DNA of 64,000 bases, from the NCBI RefSeq assembly GCF_900128885.1, contig NZ_FQTU01000006.1, forward strand, positions 79,443 through 143,442, in the 5' to 3' direction. The DNA comes from Alkalibacter saccharofermentans DSM 14828. GTDB taxonomy: Bacteria; Bacillota; Clostridia; Eubacteriales; Alkalibacteraceae. Under the pieces are notes generated by a model. The model saw nothing but the letters and a program-made list of their open reading frames with translations, made no database searches and was not told where the DNA came from. The position numbers and the translations under genes were made by a program. This document shows positions 1-9,740 of this stretch, piece by piece. The stretch's first letter is position 1. Every line of letters starts with the position of its first letter.

Positions 1-138
1 GTTGAAAATGTTGTACTAATGCAAGTGTGGACTATTCTATTTATAATGATATAATTAATCTGAAATCACCTTATAACTATTTTACCCTAAGTAACCTTGC
101 TTGAAATCCTGACCAAGTAAAATACTTAGGAGGTCAAT

Positions 139-954
139 ATGAACAACTGGTTAAATTTAGAAGGAAAAGTTGCACTTGTTACGGGAGGGGCTTCGGGAAT
201 AGGAAAGGAAATTGCCCTTAATCTCTCACAAAATGGAATGAAGGTTGCTGTTGGAGATTTAAGTTTTACAAATATTTCAGACGATGATTTTGATGGAGAT
301 TCTTTTCATTTGATAGAATGCGACGTCACAAATTTAGATAGTGTTAAGAACATGATCACACAAACAATCGAAAGATTTGGAAAAATAGATGTGCTCGTAA
401 ACAATGCGGGAATAAACATGCCTAGGCTTTTAGTAGATGTAAAGGGCGAACACCCTGAGTACGAACTTGATGAGCGTAGTTTTGACAAAATGTATCTAGT
501 AAATCAAAAAGGGGCTTTCTTTTGTGGTCAAGCAGCAGCAAAGGAAATGCTAAAAAATAATAGCGGGGTTATAATCAATGTCACATCTGAATGCGGCTTG
601 GAAGGATCGGAAGGGCAAAGTGCTTACGCCGCCACCAAGGCAGCTGTTTATTCCTTTACAAGATCATGGGCCAAAGAATTGGGACGCAGCGGCATAAGGG
701 TTGTAGGTATAGCCCCGGGAATTATCGAAGCCACTGGACTTAGAACATTGGAATATGAAAAAGCTTTAGCTTACACTAGAAACATATCTGTAGAACAACT
801 GCGAAGCGGATATGAATCGACTTCAACTACTCCTCTTGGACGCGCAGGCAAGCTTTCTGAGATTGCGGATGCTGTAGCATTTCTTTCATCGGATAGGGCA
901 GGGTACATACACGGCGTGACATATAATGTAGCCGGAGGCAAAACTAGAGGTTAA
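139..954 (+). CDS. Short-chain dehydrogenase, sorbitol-6-phosphate 2-dehydrogenase-like
   Basis: A 271-residue classical SDR. The Rossmann motif TGGASGIG lies near residues 15-22, NNAG near 88, and the catalytic Ser/Tyr-x3-Lys are seen in NVTSE and YAATK. The segment from GLEGSEGQSAYAATK through the C-terminal end GGKTRG resembles Gram-positive sorbitol-6-phosphate dehydrogenases (SorF/GutF type), which oxidise sorbitol-6-P to fructose-6-P with NAD. That substrate call is from recalled family similarity, not proven. The ATG is 5 nt after AGGAGGT. No PTS genes lie downstream, so any sorbitol transporter would be beyond the left edge. A terminator follows directly. It could be another polyol or sugar SDR. 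Confidence 0.75.
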   Translation: MNNWLNLEGKVALVTGGASGIGKEIALNLSQNGMKVAVGDLSFTNISDDDFDGDSFHLIECDVTNLDSVKNMITQTIERFGKIDVLVNNAGINMPRLLVDVKGEHPEYELDERSFDKMYLVNQKGAFFCGQAAAKEMLKNNSGVIINVTSECGLEGSEGQSAYAATKAAVYSFTRSWAKELGRSGIRVVGIAPGIIEATGLRTLEYEKALAYTRNISVEQLRSGYESTSTTPLGRAGKLSEIADAVAFLSSDRAGYIHGVTYNVAGGKTRG

Positions 955-963
955 ATTACTTTA

Positions 964-991
964 AGCGATCTGCTTTTCAGATCGCTTTTTT
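964..991 (+). terminator. Rho-independent terminator after the SDR gene
   Basis: A perfect 9-bp stem, AGCGATCTG / CAGATCGCT, with a 5-nt loop is followed by five T residues. It closes the SDR transcript before the polymerase gene. Confidence 0.85.
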
Positions 992-1096
992 ATTGCATCT
1001 CTCAAATTCTTGAACATATGTTCTTTATCCTCTTTTTCTTTTTACCACCAAATGATATACTTATCTCAATAAAACTTTTACTCAAGGAGCAGTTAA

Positions 1097-2299
1097 ATGG
1101 AGCGAGTAATCTTTCTAGTTGATATGAATGCTTTTTACATAAGCTGTGAATCCACCAGAAATCCCAAACTAAAGGAAGGCCCTTCCGCCGTTGCAGGAGA
1201 CCCTAAAAAAAGAACAGGAATAATCCTTGCTGCCAACTACAAGGCTCGTGCCTTTGGAGTAAAGACAGCTATGTCTGTATACGAAGCTTTAAGGCTATGC
1301 CCAAACCTCGTGCTTGTTCCTCCCGACCACTCTTTTTACTCTGAAAAATCTAAAGAAGTTATGAGGCTGCTTTCCTCTTACACTCCGGTAGTCGAAGAAA
1401 ACAGCATAGACGAAGCTTGGCTGGATCTTACCGGATGCGAAAAGATTTTTGGAAAGCCTATGGACATCGCACAAGAAATCATGTGCAGGATTGAAGAAGA
1501 GCTTGATCTATGGTGCTCTATCGGGATATCAAACAATAAATTCCTCTCAAAAATGGCAGCTGAGATGAAAAAGCCCAAAGGAATAACCACCCTTTGGGAA
1601 AACGAGATAAAAGACAAGCTTTGGCCTCTGCCTATAGGAAAGATGTATGGCGTAGGACAAAAGACTGCGCAAAAGCTTAATGCCCTAGGCATCAAAACCA
1701 TTAAGGATGCGGCTTTGGCAGACCCAATGCTTCTCATATCGAATTTTGGAAAATGGGGCGAATCCATCTACAAGCATGCAAATGGCATAGATAATTCTCC
1801 AGTTTCTCCTCACGCTCACGAAGACGTAAAAACAGTGGGAAACTCTGTTACATTGTCTAAAAACCTGACGGACTTTGACGAGGCTAGAAAGATAATGCTC
1901 CACCTGTCAGACAAAGTGGGCATAAGGGCTAGAAGGCTTAACAAACAAGGCAAAACCGTGCAGATCACCATCAAATATGCAGATTTCAAGACCATAACCA
2001 GACAGCTTACCCTGGCTGAAACTTCCTTAACCAAGGACATATATCAAGCAGCTATTCTTCTTCTCGAAAAACACTGGAAAGACAGGCGCCCAGTCAGGCT
2101 TCTAGGAGTAGCTCTTGGGGATTTCAAATTAAATGAAGTCTCCAAGCAGATTTCAATGTTTGAATGCATCACTGAAAAACCGGATCCTAAAAAAGACAAG
2201 GACTTAAAGCTGGAGGAGGCCGTCGATGCCTTAAGGAATAAATACGGCCTATCTTCATTAAAGCCTGCAGCGCTTATCAAAAAAGACCTGGATGAATGA
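1097..2299 (+). CDS. dinB: Y-family DNA polymerase (Pol IV / DinB-like)
   Basis: A 400-residue translesion polymerase. The palm carries D9 in LVDMNAFY and the S-I-D-E catalytic motif at about residues 103-106. The thumb helix-hairpin-helix (KMYGVGQKTAQKLNALGI) and the little-finger domain follow. QISMF near residue 351 fits a beta-clamp binding motif, expected for polymerases recruited to stalled forks. The family copies past damaged bases without proofreading. The DMN (not DMD) motif and the extended C-terminus resemble the Firmicutes YqjW/UvrX branch. The ATG follows AAGGAG by 7 nt. It appears to be a single-gene unit; no LexA box was identified with confidence. Confidence 0.92.
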   Translation: MERVIFLVDMNAFYISCESTRNPKLKEGPSAVAGDPKKRTGIILAANYKARAFGVKTAMSVYEALRLCPNLVLVPPDHSFYSEKSKEVMRLLSSYTPVVEENSIDEAWLDLTGCEKIFGKPMDIAQEIMCRIEEELDLWCSIGISNNKFLSKMAAEMKKPKGITTLWENEIKDKLWPLPIGKMYGVGQKTAQKLNALGIKTIKDAALADPMLLISNFGKWGESIYKHANGIDNSPVSPHAHEDVKTVGNSVTLSKNLTDFDEARKIMLHLSDKVGIRARRLNKQGKTVQITIKYADFKTITRQLTLAETSLTKDIYQAAILLLEKHWKDRRPVRLLGVALGDFKLNEVSKQISMFECITEKPDPKKDKDLKLEEAVDALRNKYGLSSLKPAALIKKDLDE

Positions 2300-2845
2300 G
2301 GTCACAAAAATATGAATTCAATTTTTATAGTGTTTTGCTATATTTTATGAAAAATTTTTCTTAATGAAATGATTGCTCTGTTTGAAAATTTATAAAGATG
2401 ACTCTATTATTAATGATTATTTTTAATATCTTAAACTAAATAACATACTCATTTATTGTCATATAATGGAGTTAAATGGCAAAATATAGCAACACCGCAT
2501 TGTAAAATAAATATAATGGTAGAAAAAAGAATTCGCCTACATGCTAATTCCTTATGTTTAGTCTATACCTAAAATATACTCTTCTAAAATTTTGTTTTAT
2601 TAAATATTAAATTATATATTGACTTAACATCTACTTTTTAGTATTATTTTTACATGTAGTGCATTTCATTCTTGTTATTTATTTCAAAGAGTATTATGTA
2701 CTCAATAAAATGTTAGATATATTTTCTATTTAGCGTCTATATATTTTCATTCATAAGCTACCACGAAAATTCAGATTTTCTACATGCGCTATTAATAACG
2801 TTAAATTTAATTTATCTGACACAAAAATAGGAGGTCGTTAAAAAT
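2300..2845. other. AT-rich gene-free stretch (546 bp)
   Basis: No ORF of credible length, tRNA or repeat was seen on either strand. A weak TATAG/CTATA hairpin lies just after dinB near 2325-2345 and may end its transcript. The rest is markedly AT-rich compared with the flanking dinB gene and holds one good promoter candidate (2619-2647) and the RBS of the secreted-protein gene. Confidence 0.6.
2619..2647 (+). promoter_or_regulatory. Sigma-A type promoter for the secreted-protein gene
   Basis: TTGACT, a 17-bp spacer, then TATTAT. It lies about 190 nt upstream of the ATG at 2846, so the transcript would have a long 5' leader. Confidence 0.6.
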
Positions 2846-3553
2846 ATGAAAAAGTTAATATGTGCATTCTTGGTAATAGCAATATTTGTTTCTAGCAATT
2901 TCTCGTATGTTCTAGCTTCAAATTTAAGTCAAGAAACAAGTCCCCAATTATTAATTAATTCTGAAAAAACTACTAAAACTACTGAATCTACTGAAGTTTT
3001 TTGGGGGGATTATACTTTAGATGGAGTAGACTATAAAATCGAGATAATAACAGACTTGTCCACTAATGAACGTAAAACAACTGTCAGTGATAGCAAAAGT
3101 ATATCTATCCATCATAGTAAAGACAACTTTATAACTTATAATAATGAAAAAATCTATTTTGAAGTAACAGAAAGTTCTATAAACGAGAATAACCTTTCAA
3201 ACAATCTATTGTCACCATCCTATGCATCAACCTATATAAACTGGATGCCTATCAGAACAGACTGGTATACTTATAAAGCCAATCAATATATAGGCCAAAG
3301 CGCTATCTCTTTTTTATCATCCTTGATATTAACAAGGTTTGGTGGTCCTGCTGGAGTTGCACTCACAGTTGCCTTAACAGTCAAACAATATCATGAGCAA
3401 GTTTACGCACTACGCTATAAAAAAGACTGGAAGTTAAAGAAAACTTATTGTGGCGCACAAGGATATTATAATAAATATGCTTATAAGTACTGGCATTATA
3501 CGATAACAGGTGTATATATACCCAATACATATAATCTAATAGAGCTTTACTAA
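2846..3553 (+). CDS. Secreted protein of unknown function
   Basis: A 235-residue protein I do not recognise. A typical signal peptide (MKKL, hydrophobic core, cleavage near VLA-S at residue 25) predicts export. A hydrophilic Thr/Ser/Asn-rich region (about 26-120) follows, then a Gly/Ala-rich hydrophobic stretch (about 150-178, around FGGPAGVALTVALTV) and a Tyr/Lys/Trp-rich tail with one Cys. A short glycine-rich hydrophobic segment plus a basic aromatic tail in an exported protein is compatible with a bacteriocin or pore-forming role, but that is only a guess. The RBS AGGAGGTCG precedes the ATG. Codon use is much more AT-rich than in dinB and pepP, which suggests transfer. Confidence 0.7.
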   Translation: MKKLICAFLVIAIFVSSNFSYVLASNLSQETSPQLLINSEKTTKTTESTEVFWGDYTLDGVDYKIEIITDLSTNERKTTVSDSKSISIHHSKDNFITYNNEKIYFEVTESSINENNLSNNLLSPSYASTYINWMPIRTDWYTYKANQYIGQSAISFLSSLILTRFGGPAGVALTVALTVKQYHEQVYALRYKKDWKLKKTYCGAQGYYNKYAYKYWHYTITGVYIPNTYNLIELY

Positions 3554-3573
3554 TTATGAAAGCAGGTATCAAA

Positions 3574-3813
3574 ATGTTCGAAAAATTCACAAAATTTGAG
3601 TTGCTGTTAATCGGATTAATAATGGTTTTCCTTGCCTTCAACAAGAGCCTGTTGGCAGCCCAGCTGGTCTCTTTGTCATCCCTAGCCTTTTTTACAGGTT
3701 CTAATGCTTACCGTGCCAAGAAAAAAGGCGATTCCGGCAGATTTAAATTTATGGCTGGAATATCCTTGTCATTTGCATTGATGCTGGCAGTCGTAGCCAT
3801 AGGATACCTTTAG
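3574..3813 (+). CDS. Small membrane protein, unknown function
   Basis: A 79-residue protein with hydrophobic segments at its N-terminal half (FELLLIGLIMVFLAF, then LLAAQLVSLSSLAFF), a basic loop (YRAKKKGDSGRFK), and a last helix ending at the C-terminus. I chose the ATG at 3574, which has AGCAGG upstream; an in-frame ATG at 3556 with no clear RBS would add six residues. It lies 20 nt after the secreted protein on the same strand, so it may be co-transcribed and could be a self-protection or partner protein. However, its codon use is closer to the core genes than to its neighbour. Confidence 0.6.
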   Translation: MFEKFTKFELLLIGLIMVFLAFNKSLLAAQLVSLSSLAFFTGSNAYRAKKKGDSGRFKFMAGISLSFALMLAVVAIGYL

Positions 3814-3847
3814 TCTGAAAAAAACATATCTAAGTTATTTGCACAAA

Positions 3848-3878
3848 TCCGTTGTCGATTGAAAACAGCGGACTTTTT
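3848..3878 (+). terminator. Possible terminator after the small membrane protein
   Basis: An 8-bp imperfect stem (TCCGTTGT / ACAGCGGA with one G-T pair) and a 9-nt loop are followed by five Ts. Confidence 0.45.
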
Positions 3879-3946
3879 GATTCTACCAAAATTAGCCCGG
3901 GTATGTTAGTATTGAATTTGAGATCATTATTCTAGGAGGAATCAAA

Positions 3947-5200
3947 ATGAAAGATTTTTTTATAGAAAATAGAAAGACATTTCTTGAAGGTTTGCGGGAC
4001 AACAGCTTGGTAGTGCTGTTTTCAGGAAAAGCTCCCCACCGGTCCAGAGATGCCTATTATAAATACGATGTGGACAAGAATTTTTACTACATGACCGGGC
4101 TTGAAAGAGAAAATCTGATATATATGGCTATAAAGTCGACTTCTGAAGCACAAGAGTATCTCTTTATCGAAAAGTCAGATCCCATCCTTGAAAAATGGGT
4201 GGGCAAAAAGCTCTCCCCAGAAGAAGCACAAGATGTTTCGGGAGTAAAGACTGTACTGTTCAAAGAGGAATTAAAACCAAAGCTAAATTCTATAGTGCAA
4301 AGTACGATGACAGCTCCCGGCAGGATATATTTAGACTTGTTCAGAAACTCTCCCGAGGACGCTTCTTCAACGGCAAATATCTTTGCCGCATATATAAAAG
4401 ACAGCTACCCTCACATACAGATAAGAGATTGTTCAAAAAAAATCGCTGCCCAAAGGCTTATAAAATCCAATTGGGAAGTAGAAAACATCAAAAGAGCAAT
4501 TTCTATCACAAAATCGGCTTACGAGCTGATGCTTCAAAAAGTACTTTCTTGCACCTACGAGTATCAGGTGGAAGCCTACCTTGATTTTTGTTTTAAGCTA
4601 AACGGAACTGACCATGCCTTTGAGACTATCGCTGCATCCGGCAAAAATGCTGCGGTTTTGCACTATGTCAAAAACAATTCTCCTCTTTCCAATGAAAATC
4701 TGATATTGCTTGATTTTGGGGCACGCTACAGAAATTATTGCGCCGATGTCAGCCGGACCTTCCCTGTAGGCGGAAGATTCTCTGATAGGCAGAAGAAAAT
4801 CTATTCTGTGGTGCTCGATACATTAAAAGAGACAACAAAGATGATGAAACCGGATGTTTCCATGAAGGAAGTCAACGACTTTGCTAGGGGCATGCTTGCA
4901 AAAGGGGCTTTGGAAATCGGATTGATAAAGGAAGAAGCCGAAATATCCAACTACTACTATCATGGAATAGGTCATCCCCTAGGGCTTGACACCCACGACG
5001 TTGGCGACCGGGACATTATCTTAAAGCCGGGGATGGTATTTACCTGCGAGCCTGGGCTATATATCGAATCAGAAGGGATCGGGGTTAGGATAGAAGATGA
5101 TATTCTTATAACAAAAGATGGAAACGAAAACCTCACTAAGGATCTTATCAAGGAAATCGATGAGATCGAAGAATTGATGAACGAATCTTTAGAATATTAA
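3947..5200 (+). CDS. pepP: Xaa-Pro aminopeptidase (M24B family)
   Basis: A 417-residue cytosolic metallopeptidase that removes N-terminal residues before proline. The N-terminal creatinase-like domain (about 1-170) precedes the pita-bread catalytic domain. Dinuclear metal ligands are visible: Asp in LLDFGARYRNYCADVSR, His about 339 in HGIGHPLGLDTHD, Glu about 368 in TCEPGLY and Glu about 383 in VRIEDD. Length is typical of PepP. The RBS AGGAGG lies 8 nt before the ATG. It stands alone between terminator-like hairpins. Confidence 0.92.
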   Translation: MKDFFIENRKTFLEGLRDNSLVVLFSGKAPHRSRDAYYKYDVDKNFYYMTGLERENLIYMAIKSTSEAQEYLFIEKSDPILEKWVGKKLSPEEAQDVSGVKTVLFKEELKPKLNSIVQSTMTAPGRIYLDLFRNSPEDASSTANIFAAYIKDSYPHIQIRDCSKKIAAQRLIKSNWEVENIKRAISITKSAYELMLQKVLSCTYEYQVEAYLDFCFKLNGTDHAFETIAASGKNAAVLHYVKNNSPLSNENLILLDFGARYRNYCADVSRTFPVGGRFSDRQKKIYSVVLDTLKETTKMMKPDVSMKEVNDFARGMLAKGALEIGLIKEEAEISNYYYHGIGHPLGLDTHDVGDRDIILKPGMVFTCEPGLYIESEGIGVRIEDDILITKDGNENLTKDLIKEIDEIEELMNESLEY

Positions 5201-5225
5201 TGGCGGCTATATAGCCGCCATTAAT
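5196..5225. terminator. Bidirectional hairpin between pepP and the DUF3048 gene
   Basis: A perfect palindromic stem (AATGGCGGCT / AGCCGCCATT, extendable by flanking A-T pairs) with an ATAT loop sits between two converging genes. T-runs are weak on both sides. Confidence 0.6.
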
Positions 5226-5231
5226 ATTTGA

Positions 5232-6275
5232 TCAGTCGTTTATTACCTCTACGTCCCTGTTGTCTCTAAATATCTGCACAAAGGTCTTTCCGGGTTTAAA
5301 CGGGATTTCTTCTCCGGCTTCATCATAGTATATAGTCAGGGAATCTGCATCTGTTCTCTCCCAGGTTCCAGTTCTAATCTTTCCTTCAGTAAAGTAAAGG
5401 GCTTCTCCTGATCCTACCAAGTCTATATTGGTGTATACAGTTCCTTCTACCCTGAAGTGATTGGCCTTTTGAATGATAACATTATCAACAGAAACCTGCT
5501 GTCCATTCTCAATATCCATCATGGGGTTTCCGTTTATGAATCTGTTGTATTTTTTTGTTTCGTCCTCATATTCATATGACACCCTGTTGTCGCTTCTATA
5601 GGTGAGCCTTATTTTTCTCGCTTCCTCCCCCTGTATTTCGATGTCTTTATCAAAATATAAGGTCCTAAGCCTATCCGGCTTGTAGCTGTCATCTTCAAAT
5701 CCAGACAAGCGAATGTAGGCATTGTGGGGTGCTTTCCTATCGCTAGTCCTAAAGAAGGCCCTGCTGTTTTTTGTTCCATCCAGCTTTGGAGCCTCTATTC
5801 CAAGCTCGGTCATCAAATCGTAAATATTCTGGCCGGGATTGTATGTGGATCCTCCGAAGAACCCATAAAGAAAATCCCACTCGCTCCATAGATAAATCTG
5901 TTGTTTTCTGGCACTTCTCACAGGTCCTACCTTGTCGGGGTACTCGCTATGAAAAAACGCCGTTAGCCTGGTTATGGTGGACTCAACTTCTATTTCATAA
6001 ATGAGATCTGCGCTGCTTATCCCGCTATGGGGCCTCGCTGCCGGGGTATTGGCAATCTGAACCATAATAGGCCAGCTATCCTTATCAGTTTCAAGGCCTG
6101 TGACAGGGGATATGCCCTCAGTTATTTCGTCGTACCTTGCCAAGTATTCAGGTTCAACAACTGGGTCTGGCTGTGGTTCCGGTTGATCATTTCCATTTTC
6201 TTCATCGTTTCTAGAACATGCTGCTGCCGAAAAAACAAGCATTATGCATAAAGCAAACATAAATATTTTCTTCAA
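5232..6275 (-). CDS. DUF3048 (YerB-family) lipoprotein
   Basis: A 347-residue predicted lipoprotein: hydrophobic signal followed by the lipobox SAAAC, then an acidic Asn/Asp/Pro/Glu-rich linker. The DUF3048 N-terminal domain is recognisable from PVTGLETDKDSWPIMVQI, ARPHSGISSADLIYE and KVGPVRSARKQ; the C-terminal YerB domain follows. The function of the family is unknown; B. subtilis YerB is the reference. The start is TTG at 6275 with AGAGGTGAT upstream; the nearby ATG is out of frame. Monocistronic. Confidence 0.85.
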   Translation of the reverse strand: MKKIFMFALCIMLVFSAAACSRNDEENGNDQPEPQPDPVVEPEYLARYDEITEGISPVTGLETDKDSWPIMVQIANTPAARPHSGISSADLIYEIEVESTITRLTAFFHSEYPDKVGPVRSARKQQIYLWSEWDFLYGFFGGSTYNPGQNIYDLMTELGIEAPKLDGTKNSRAFFRTSDRKAPHNAYIRLSGFEDDSYKPDRLRTLYFDKDIEIQGEEARKIRLTYRSDNRVSYEYEDETKKYNRFINGNPMMDIENGQQVSVDNVIIQKANHFRVEGTVYTNIDLVGSGEALYFTEGKIRTGTWERTDADSLTIYYDEAGEEIPFKPGKTFVQIFRDNRDVEVIND

Positions 6276-6323
6276 TTCATATCACCTCTTAAACTAATTA
6301 TCCACCTTTTGACTTTTAAAATC

Positions 6324-6351
6324 AATAAAAAAAGGGAGATAGCACCTCCCT
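6324..6351 (-). terminator. Rho-independent terminator of the trp operon
   Basis: On the minus strand, AGGGAG, a short loop and CTCCCT are followed by a run of seven Ts immediately after trpA. The stem starts within the last bases beyond the trpA stop codon. Confidence 0.85.
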
Positions 6352-6353
6352 GG

Positions 6354-7151
6354 TCACTCTGCTAAAGCTTTCTTCAATGTCTTGACGAACTCTTCGACCT
6401 TTAAAACATGAGTCCCGTCTTTTATTCCTTCTTCTATTTTTTTTATTATCGCGCTTCCAACTATTACACCTTCTGAATAACCTTTAAGCTGCTTTATAGC
6501 ATCCGGGCTTGAAATTCCAAAGCCTATGGCTCTAGGAACGTCAGTATATCTTGCCACGGTGCCCAGAAACTCCTCTATGTTTTCAGAAAAGCTGCTCCTG
6601 GTCCCGGTAACGCCAAGGGAAGAAACACAATAGATAAATCCGCTAGAATCTTCTACTATGCTTTTAATCCTCTCATTTGAAGTAGGCGCCACAAGTGGTA
6701 TAAGATCTACTCCTGTATCTATCAAAGCGCTTTTAAAATCAACCCTCTCCTCCAAGGGAAGATCTGCTATTATAAGGCCGTCCATGCCGGATTCCTTGCA
6801 GTTTTTTATGAACTTGTTGATTCCGTATCTGAGTATGGAATTATAGTATAGAAGAAAAGCCAAAGGAACTTCCGTGTTTTTTCTTATCCTCTTAACCATT
6901 TCAAAAACATCATCGATATTTATATCATTTTCAAGAGCCCTTTGTGCGGCCCTTTGAATGACAGGACCATCTGCCAATGGATCCGAGTAAGGAATTCCAA
7001 GTTCGATGATGTCCGCCCCTGCCTTTTCCAGAGAGTAAACCAGCTCTTCAGTATCTTCAACACTTGGATCCCCTGCAGTTATATAGGTGATTAACGCCTT
7101 TTGATCTTTTCCTTTGAGCTCTTCGAACTTTTTAGTTATTTTACTTTTCAT
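6354..7151 (-). CDS. trpA: Tryptophan synthase alpha subunit
   Basis: A 265-residue TIM barrel that cleaves indole-3-glycerol phosphate to indole and glyceraldehyde-3-P, then channels indole to TrpB. Catalytic Glu50 ([11 protein letters not shown]) and Asp61 (LADGP) match E49 and D60 of the E. coli enzyme. The C-terminal phosphate loop region [11 protein letters not shown] is present. It overlaps trpB by 11 nt, which suggests translational coupling of the two subunits. Last gene of the operon. Confidence 0.96.
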   Translation of the reverse strand: MKSKITKKFEELKGKDQKALITYITAGDPSVEDTEELVYSLEKAGADIIELGIPYSDPLADGPVIQRAAQRALENDINIDDVFEMVKRIRKNTEVPLAFLLYYNSILRYGINKFIKNCKESGMDGLIIADLPLEERVDFKSALIDTGVDLIPLVAPTSNERIKSIVEDSSGFIYCVSSLGVTGTRSSFSENIEEFLGTVARYTDVPRAIGFGISSPDAIKQLKGYSEGVIVGSAIIKKIEEGIKDGTHVLKVEEFVKTLKKALAE

Positions 7152-8343
7152 CTTTTCTGCCTCCCAGAATTTCAGCTACTTGATACACATCCTTGTCACC
7201 CCTGCCTGAAAGGTTGACTATTATGATGTCATCCTTATTCGTCTTTGGAGCCATCCTTACAAGATGGGCTAGGGCATGGGAGCTTTCAAGAGCAGGTATT
7301 ATGCCTTCCAGTCTGGACAACATCTGAAATGCATCCAATGCTTCATTATCAGTAACGGAAACATAGCTTACCCTGCCTGTATCGTGAAGATGGGCATGCT
7401 CAGGACCGATTCCAGGATAATCTAGCCCTGCTGAAACAGAATGAGCAGGAAGAATCTGACCATAATCATCCTGTAAAAGATAAGTCATCATTCCATGGAT
7501 GATTCCCAGTGATCCTTTGGTGATCGATGCCGCATGCTTTTCGGTTTCCACGCCTTCACCTGCCGCTTCTACCCCAATTATGCTGACGTCTTTATCCTCT
7601 ATGAAGGGATAGAAAAGCCCCATGGCATTGCTTCCTCCTCCAACGCAGGCGATCAGATAATCAGGAAGCCTTCCTTCCTTTTCCAGCACCTGTTCTCTTG
7701 CCTCATCACCGATGATTCTCTGAAAGTCCCTTACCATGGTAGGATAAGGATGGGGGCCAACTACAGAACCTATGACGTAATATGTATCCTCTACATTTGA
7801 AACCCAGTCTCTTATCGCTTCATTTGTCGCATCCTTCAAGGTTTGGGTCCCCGAGGTTACGGGCACCACCTTTGATCCTAAAAGCTCCATCTTAAAGACG
7901 TTTAACGCTTGTCGTTCAACATCTTCCTTTCCCATATACACTTCGCATTCAAGATCAAACATCGCGCATATCGTAGCTGTTGCCACCCCGTGCTGTCCCG
8001 CTCCCGTCTCTGCTATTATCCTTTTCTTTCCCATTCTCTTGGCCAGAAGTACTTGTCCTATGACGTTGTTTATCTTGTGGGCGCCTGTATGGTTTAAGTC
8101 TTCTCTCTTGAGATAAACCTTTCCTCCTCCAAGCTTTTCAGTCAGGTTCTCAGCAAAGTACAGGGGCGTAGGTCTTCCGGAGTACTCCTTAAGGTAATAT
8201 TTGAACTCTTTTATGAAACCTTCGTCTTTTATCGCCTTTTCATATTCTCTTTCAAGCTCGATTAGAGCAGTCATAAGCGTTTCCGGAACATATTGTCCTC
8301 CGTATTTTCCAAACCTGCTCTTTAAAGCGTATTTATCATCCAT
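7141..8343 (-). CDS. trpB: Tryptophan synthase beta subunit
   Basis: A 400-residue PLP enzyme that condenses indole with serine. The PLP Schiff-base lysine is K90 in HTGAHKINN. The phosphate-binding loop GGGSNAMG and the [10 protein letters not shown] motif are intact. Length is typical of TrpB1. It overlaps trpF upstream by 8 nt and trpA downstream by 11 nt. Confidence 0.97.
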   Translation of the reverse strand: MDDKYALKSRFGKYGGQYVPETLMTALIELEREYEKAIKDEGFIKEFKYYLKEYSGRPTPLYFAENLTEKLGGGKVYLKREDLNHTGAHKINNVIGQVLLAKRMGKKRIIAETGAGQHGVATATICAMFDLECEVYMGKEDVERQALNVFKMELLGSKVVPVTSGTQTLKDATNEAIRDWVSNVEDTYYVIGSVVGPHPYPTMVRDFQRIIGDEAREQVLEKEGRLPDYLIACVGGGSNAMGLFYPFIEDKDVSIIGVEAAGEGVETEKHAASITKGSLGIIHGMMTYLLQDDYGQILPAHSVSAGLDYPGIGPEHAHLHDTGRVSYVSVTDNEALDAFQMLSRLEGIIPALESSHALAHLVRMAPKTNKDDIIIVNLSGRGDKDVYQVAEILGGRKDEK

Positions 8344-8944
8344 GGTTTCTCACCTTTCCTATAAGCTCTCGTATTTTATTTTTATCCTTCACGCCATCTG
8401 TCTCTACTCCGCCGCTGACGTCGATCACGTCAACGTTGGAGATTCTGATGGCTTCCTCTATATTGTCTATATTTATTCCTCCGGCTAGTATCAGCTTCTT
8501 GTCCGTCTTGACTTTTCTTACGATATCCCAGTTAAACCTCATCCCTGTTCCTCCGTAAATGGCTTCGCTATAAGCATCAAGGAGATATCCGCTTACCGGA
8601 TAACTTTCTATATATGCTATATCTTCGGCAGACTTCACGCGAAAGGCCTTCCATACTTTTGAGTCTACAAAACTTGCAAAGTCGGGCTTTTCATCTCCAT
8701 GAAGCTGGACTATGTCAAGGCCGCACTCTTTTATTGCCCGGTTTATGATCTTTGGCTCTTCATTGACGAACACGCCTACTTTTTTAATTTCAGAAGAAAG
8801 CTCCTTGCAAAGCGCTGCTCCTGTTTGGATGCTCACCTGTCTTTTGCTATTTGCAAATACAAAACCCACGTAATCCGGCCTAAACTCATTGACATATGCA
8901 ATATCTTCCATACGTTTCAGCCCGCATATCTTTATTTCTTTCAT
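8336..8944 (-). CDS. trpF: Phosphoribosylanthranilate isomerase
   Basis: A 202-residue TIM-barrel isomerase for the Amadori rearrangement of PRA to CdRP. The conserved catalytic Cys near the N-terminus ([11 protein letters not shown]) and the C-terminal Asp and phosphate loop ([10 protein letters not shown]) are present. It is a separate gene, not fused to trpC as in enterobacteria. It overlaps trpC by 4 nt. Confidence 0.95.
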   Translation of the reverse strand: MKEIKICGLKRMEDIAYVNEFRPDYVGFVFANSKRQVSIQTGAALCKELSSEIKKVGVFVNEEPKIINRAIKECGLDIVQLHGDEKPDFASFVDSKVWKAFRVKSAEDIAYIESYPVSGYLLDAYSEAIYGGTGMRFNWDIVRKVKTDKKLILAGGINIDNIEEAIRISNVDVIDVSGGVETDGVKDKNKIRELIGKVRNHG

Positions 8945-9720
8945 TCTATTCCTCTGATTTCTTTGACCTTCTCTTCAATGGAATCCGCCCTCATGAAGGT
9001 TTCACCAATAAGGACTCCATCGACCCCCAAGCCTTTTAGATAATCAAGATCTTCCTTTGTCTCTATTCCGCTTTCGCTTATCACTATCCTGTCTTTGGGT
9101 ATCATTCCTATCAAGCGCTCGGTAGTCTTTATGTCTGTAACAAAGGTTTTTAAGTCCCTGTTGTTTATCCCGATTATCTCAGCATCCGTCCTAAGTGCCC
9201 TTTCAAGCTCTTCTGCATCGTGAACCTCAAGAAGCACTTCAATTCCAAGACTTTCTGCAGTGTTCATCAATAACACAAGCTCGTCATCCGTCAGCGAGGC
9301 AGCTATCAGAAGTATTGCATCTGCTCCCAGCGCCTTTGCCTCATATACTTGATATTCATCTATTATGAAGTCCTTCCTTAAAACAGGCTTATTAGTATTT
9401 TCCTTGACTAGAGGAATATACACTTTGTCTCCTAGAAAAAAGTCCGTCTCCGTTAAAACTGATATAGCCTGTACATCGCTTTTATCGTATGCGGCGGCAA
9501 TATCCAAGGGATCAAAGTCTTTTTTTATTATCCCCCTGGACGGCGATGCCTGCTTGACTTCAGCTATTATGGAAATCTTTCCCCCGGTTTTTATTGCCTT
9601 TGAAAAGGCTTTCCTCTTGCCGGTATCCTCGATCATTTCCTTAAGCTGTTCAAGAGGCATCCTTTTCTTGTCTTCCGCTACTTGTTTTCTCTTATGATCG
9701 TTTATCCTGTCTAAAATCAA
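8941..9720 (-). CDS. trpC: Indole-3-glycerol phosphate synthase
   Basis: A 259-residue TIM barrel that closes the indole ring of CdRP. Catalytic residues are visible in AEVKQASPSRG, VLRKDFIIDEYQVYEA, LLEVHD and INNRDL. I chose the TTG at 9720, giving the usual MILDRI start, with AAAGG 10 nt upstream. A GTG at 9738 in the same frame would add six residues but has no RBS. Confidence 0.93.
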   Translation of the reverse strand: MILDRINDHKRKQVAEDKKRMPLEQLKEMIEDTGKRKAFSKAIKTGGKISIIAEVKQASPSRGIIKKDFDPLDIAAAYDKSDVQAISVLTETDFFLGDKVYIPLVKENTNKPVLRKDFIIDEYQVYEAKALGADAILLIAASLTDDELVLLMNTAESLGIEVLLEVHDAEELERALRTDAEIIGINNRDLKTFVTDIKTTERLIGMIPKDRIVISESGIETKEDLDYLKGLGVDGVLIGETFMRADSIEEKVKEIRGIE

Positions 9721-9740
9721 TTTAATACATCCTTTCACGC

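Noticed and set aside
1..138. Promoter for the SDR gene at TATAAT (42-47)
   Set aside because: No acceptable -35 lies 16-18 bp upstream, and the gene may belong to a transcript from outside the window.
2300..2845. Small RNA or tRNA in the AT-rich gap
   Set aside because: No stable multi-stem fold or tRNA-like arm pattern is visible; only a promoter and weak hairpins.
9721..9738. GTG start for trpC at 9738
   Set aside because: There is no RBS before it, whereas TTG at 9720 has AAAGG at good spacing and gives the family's usual N-terminus.
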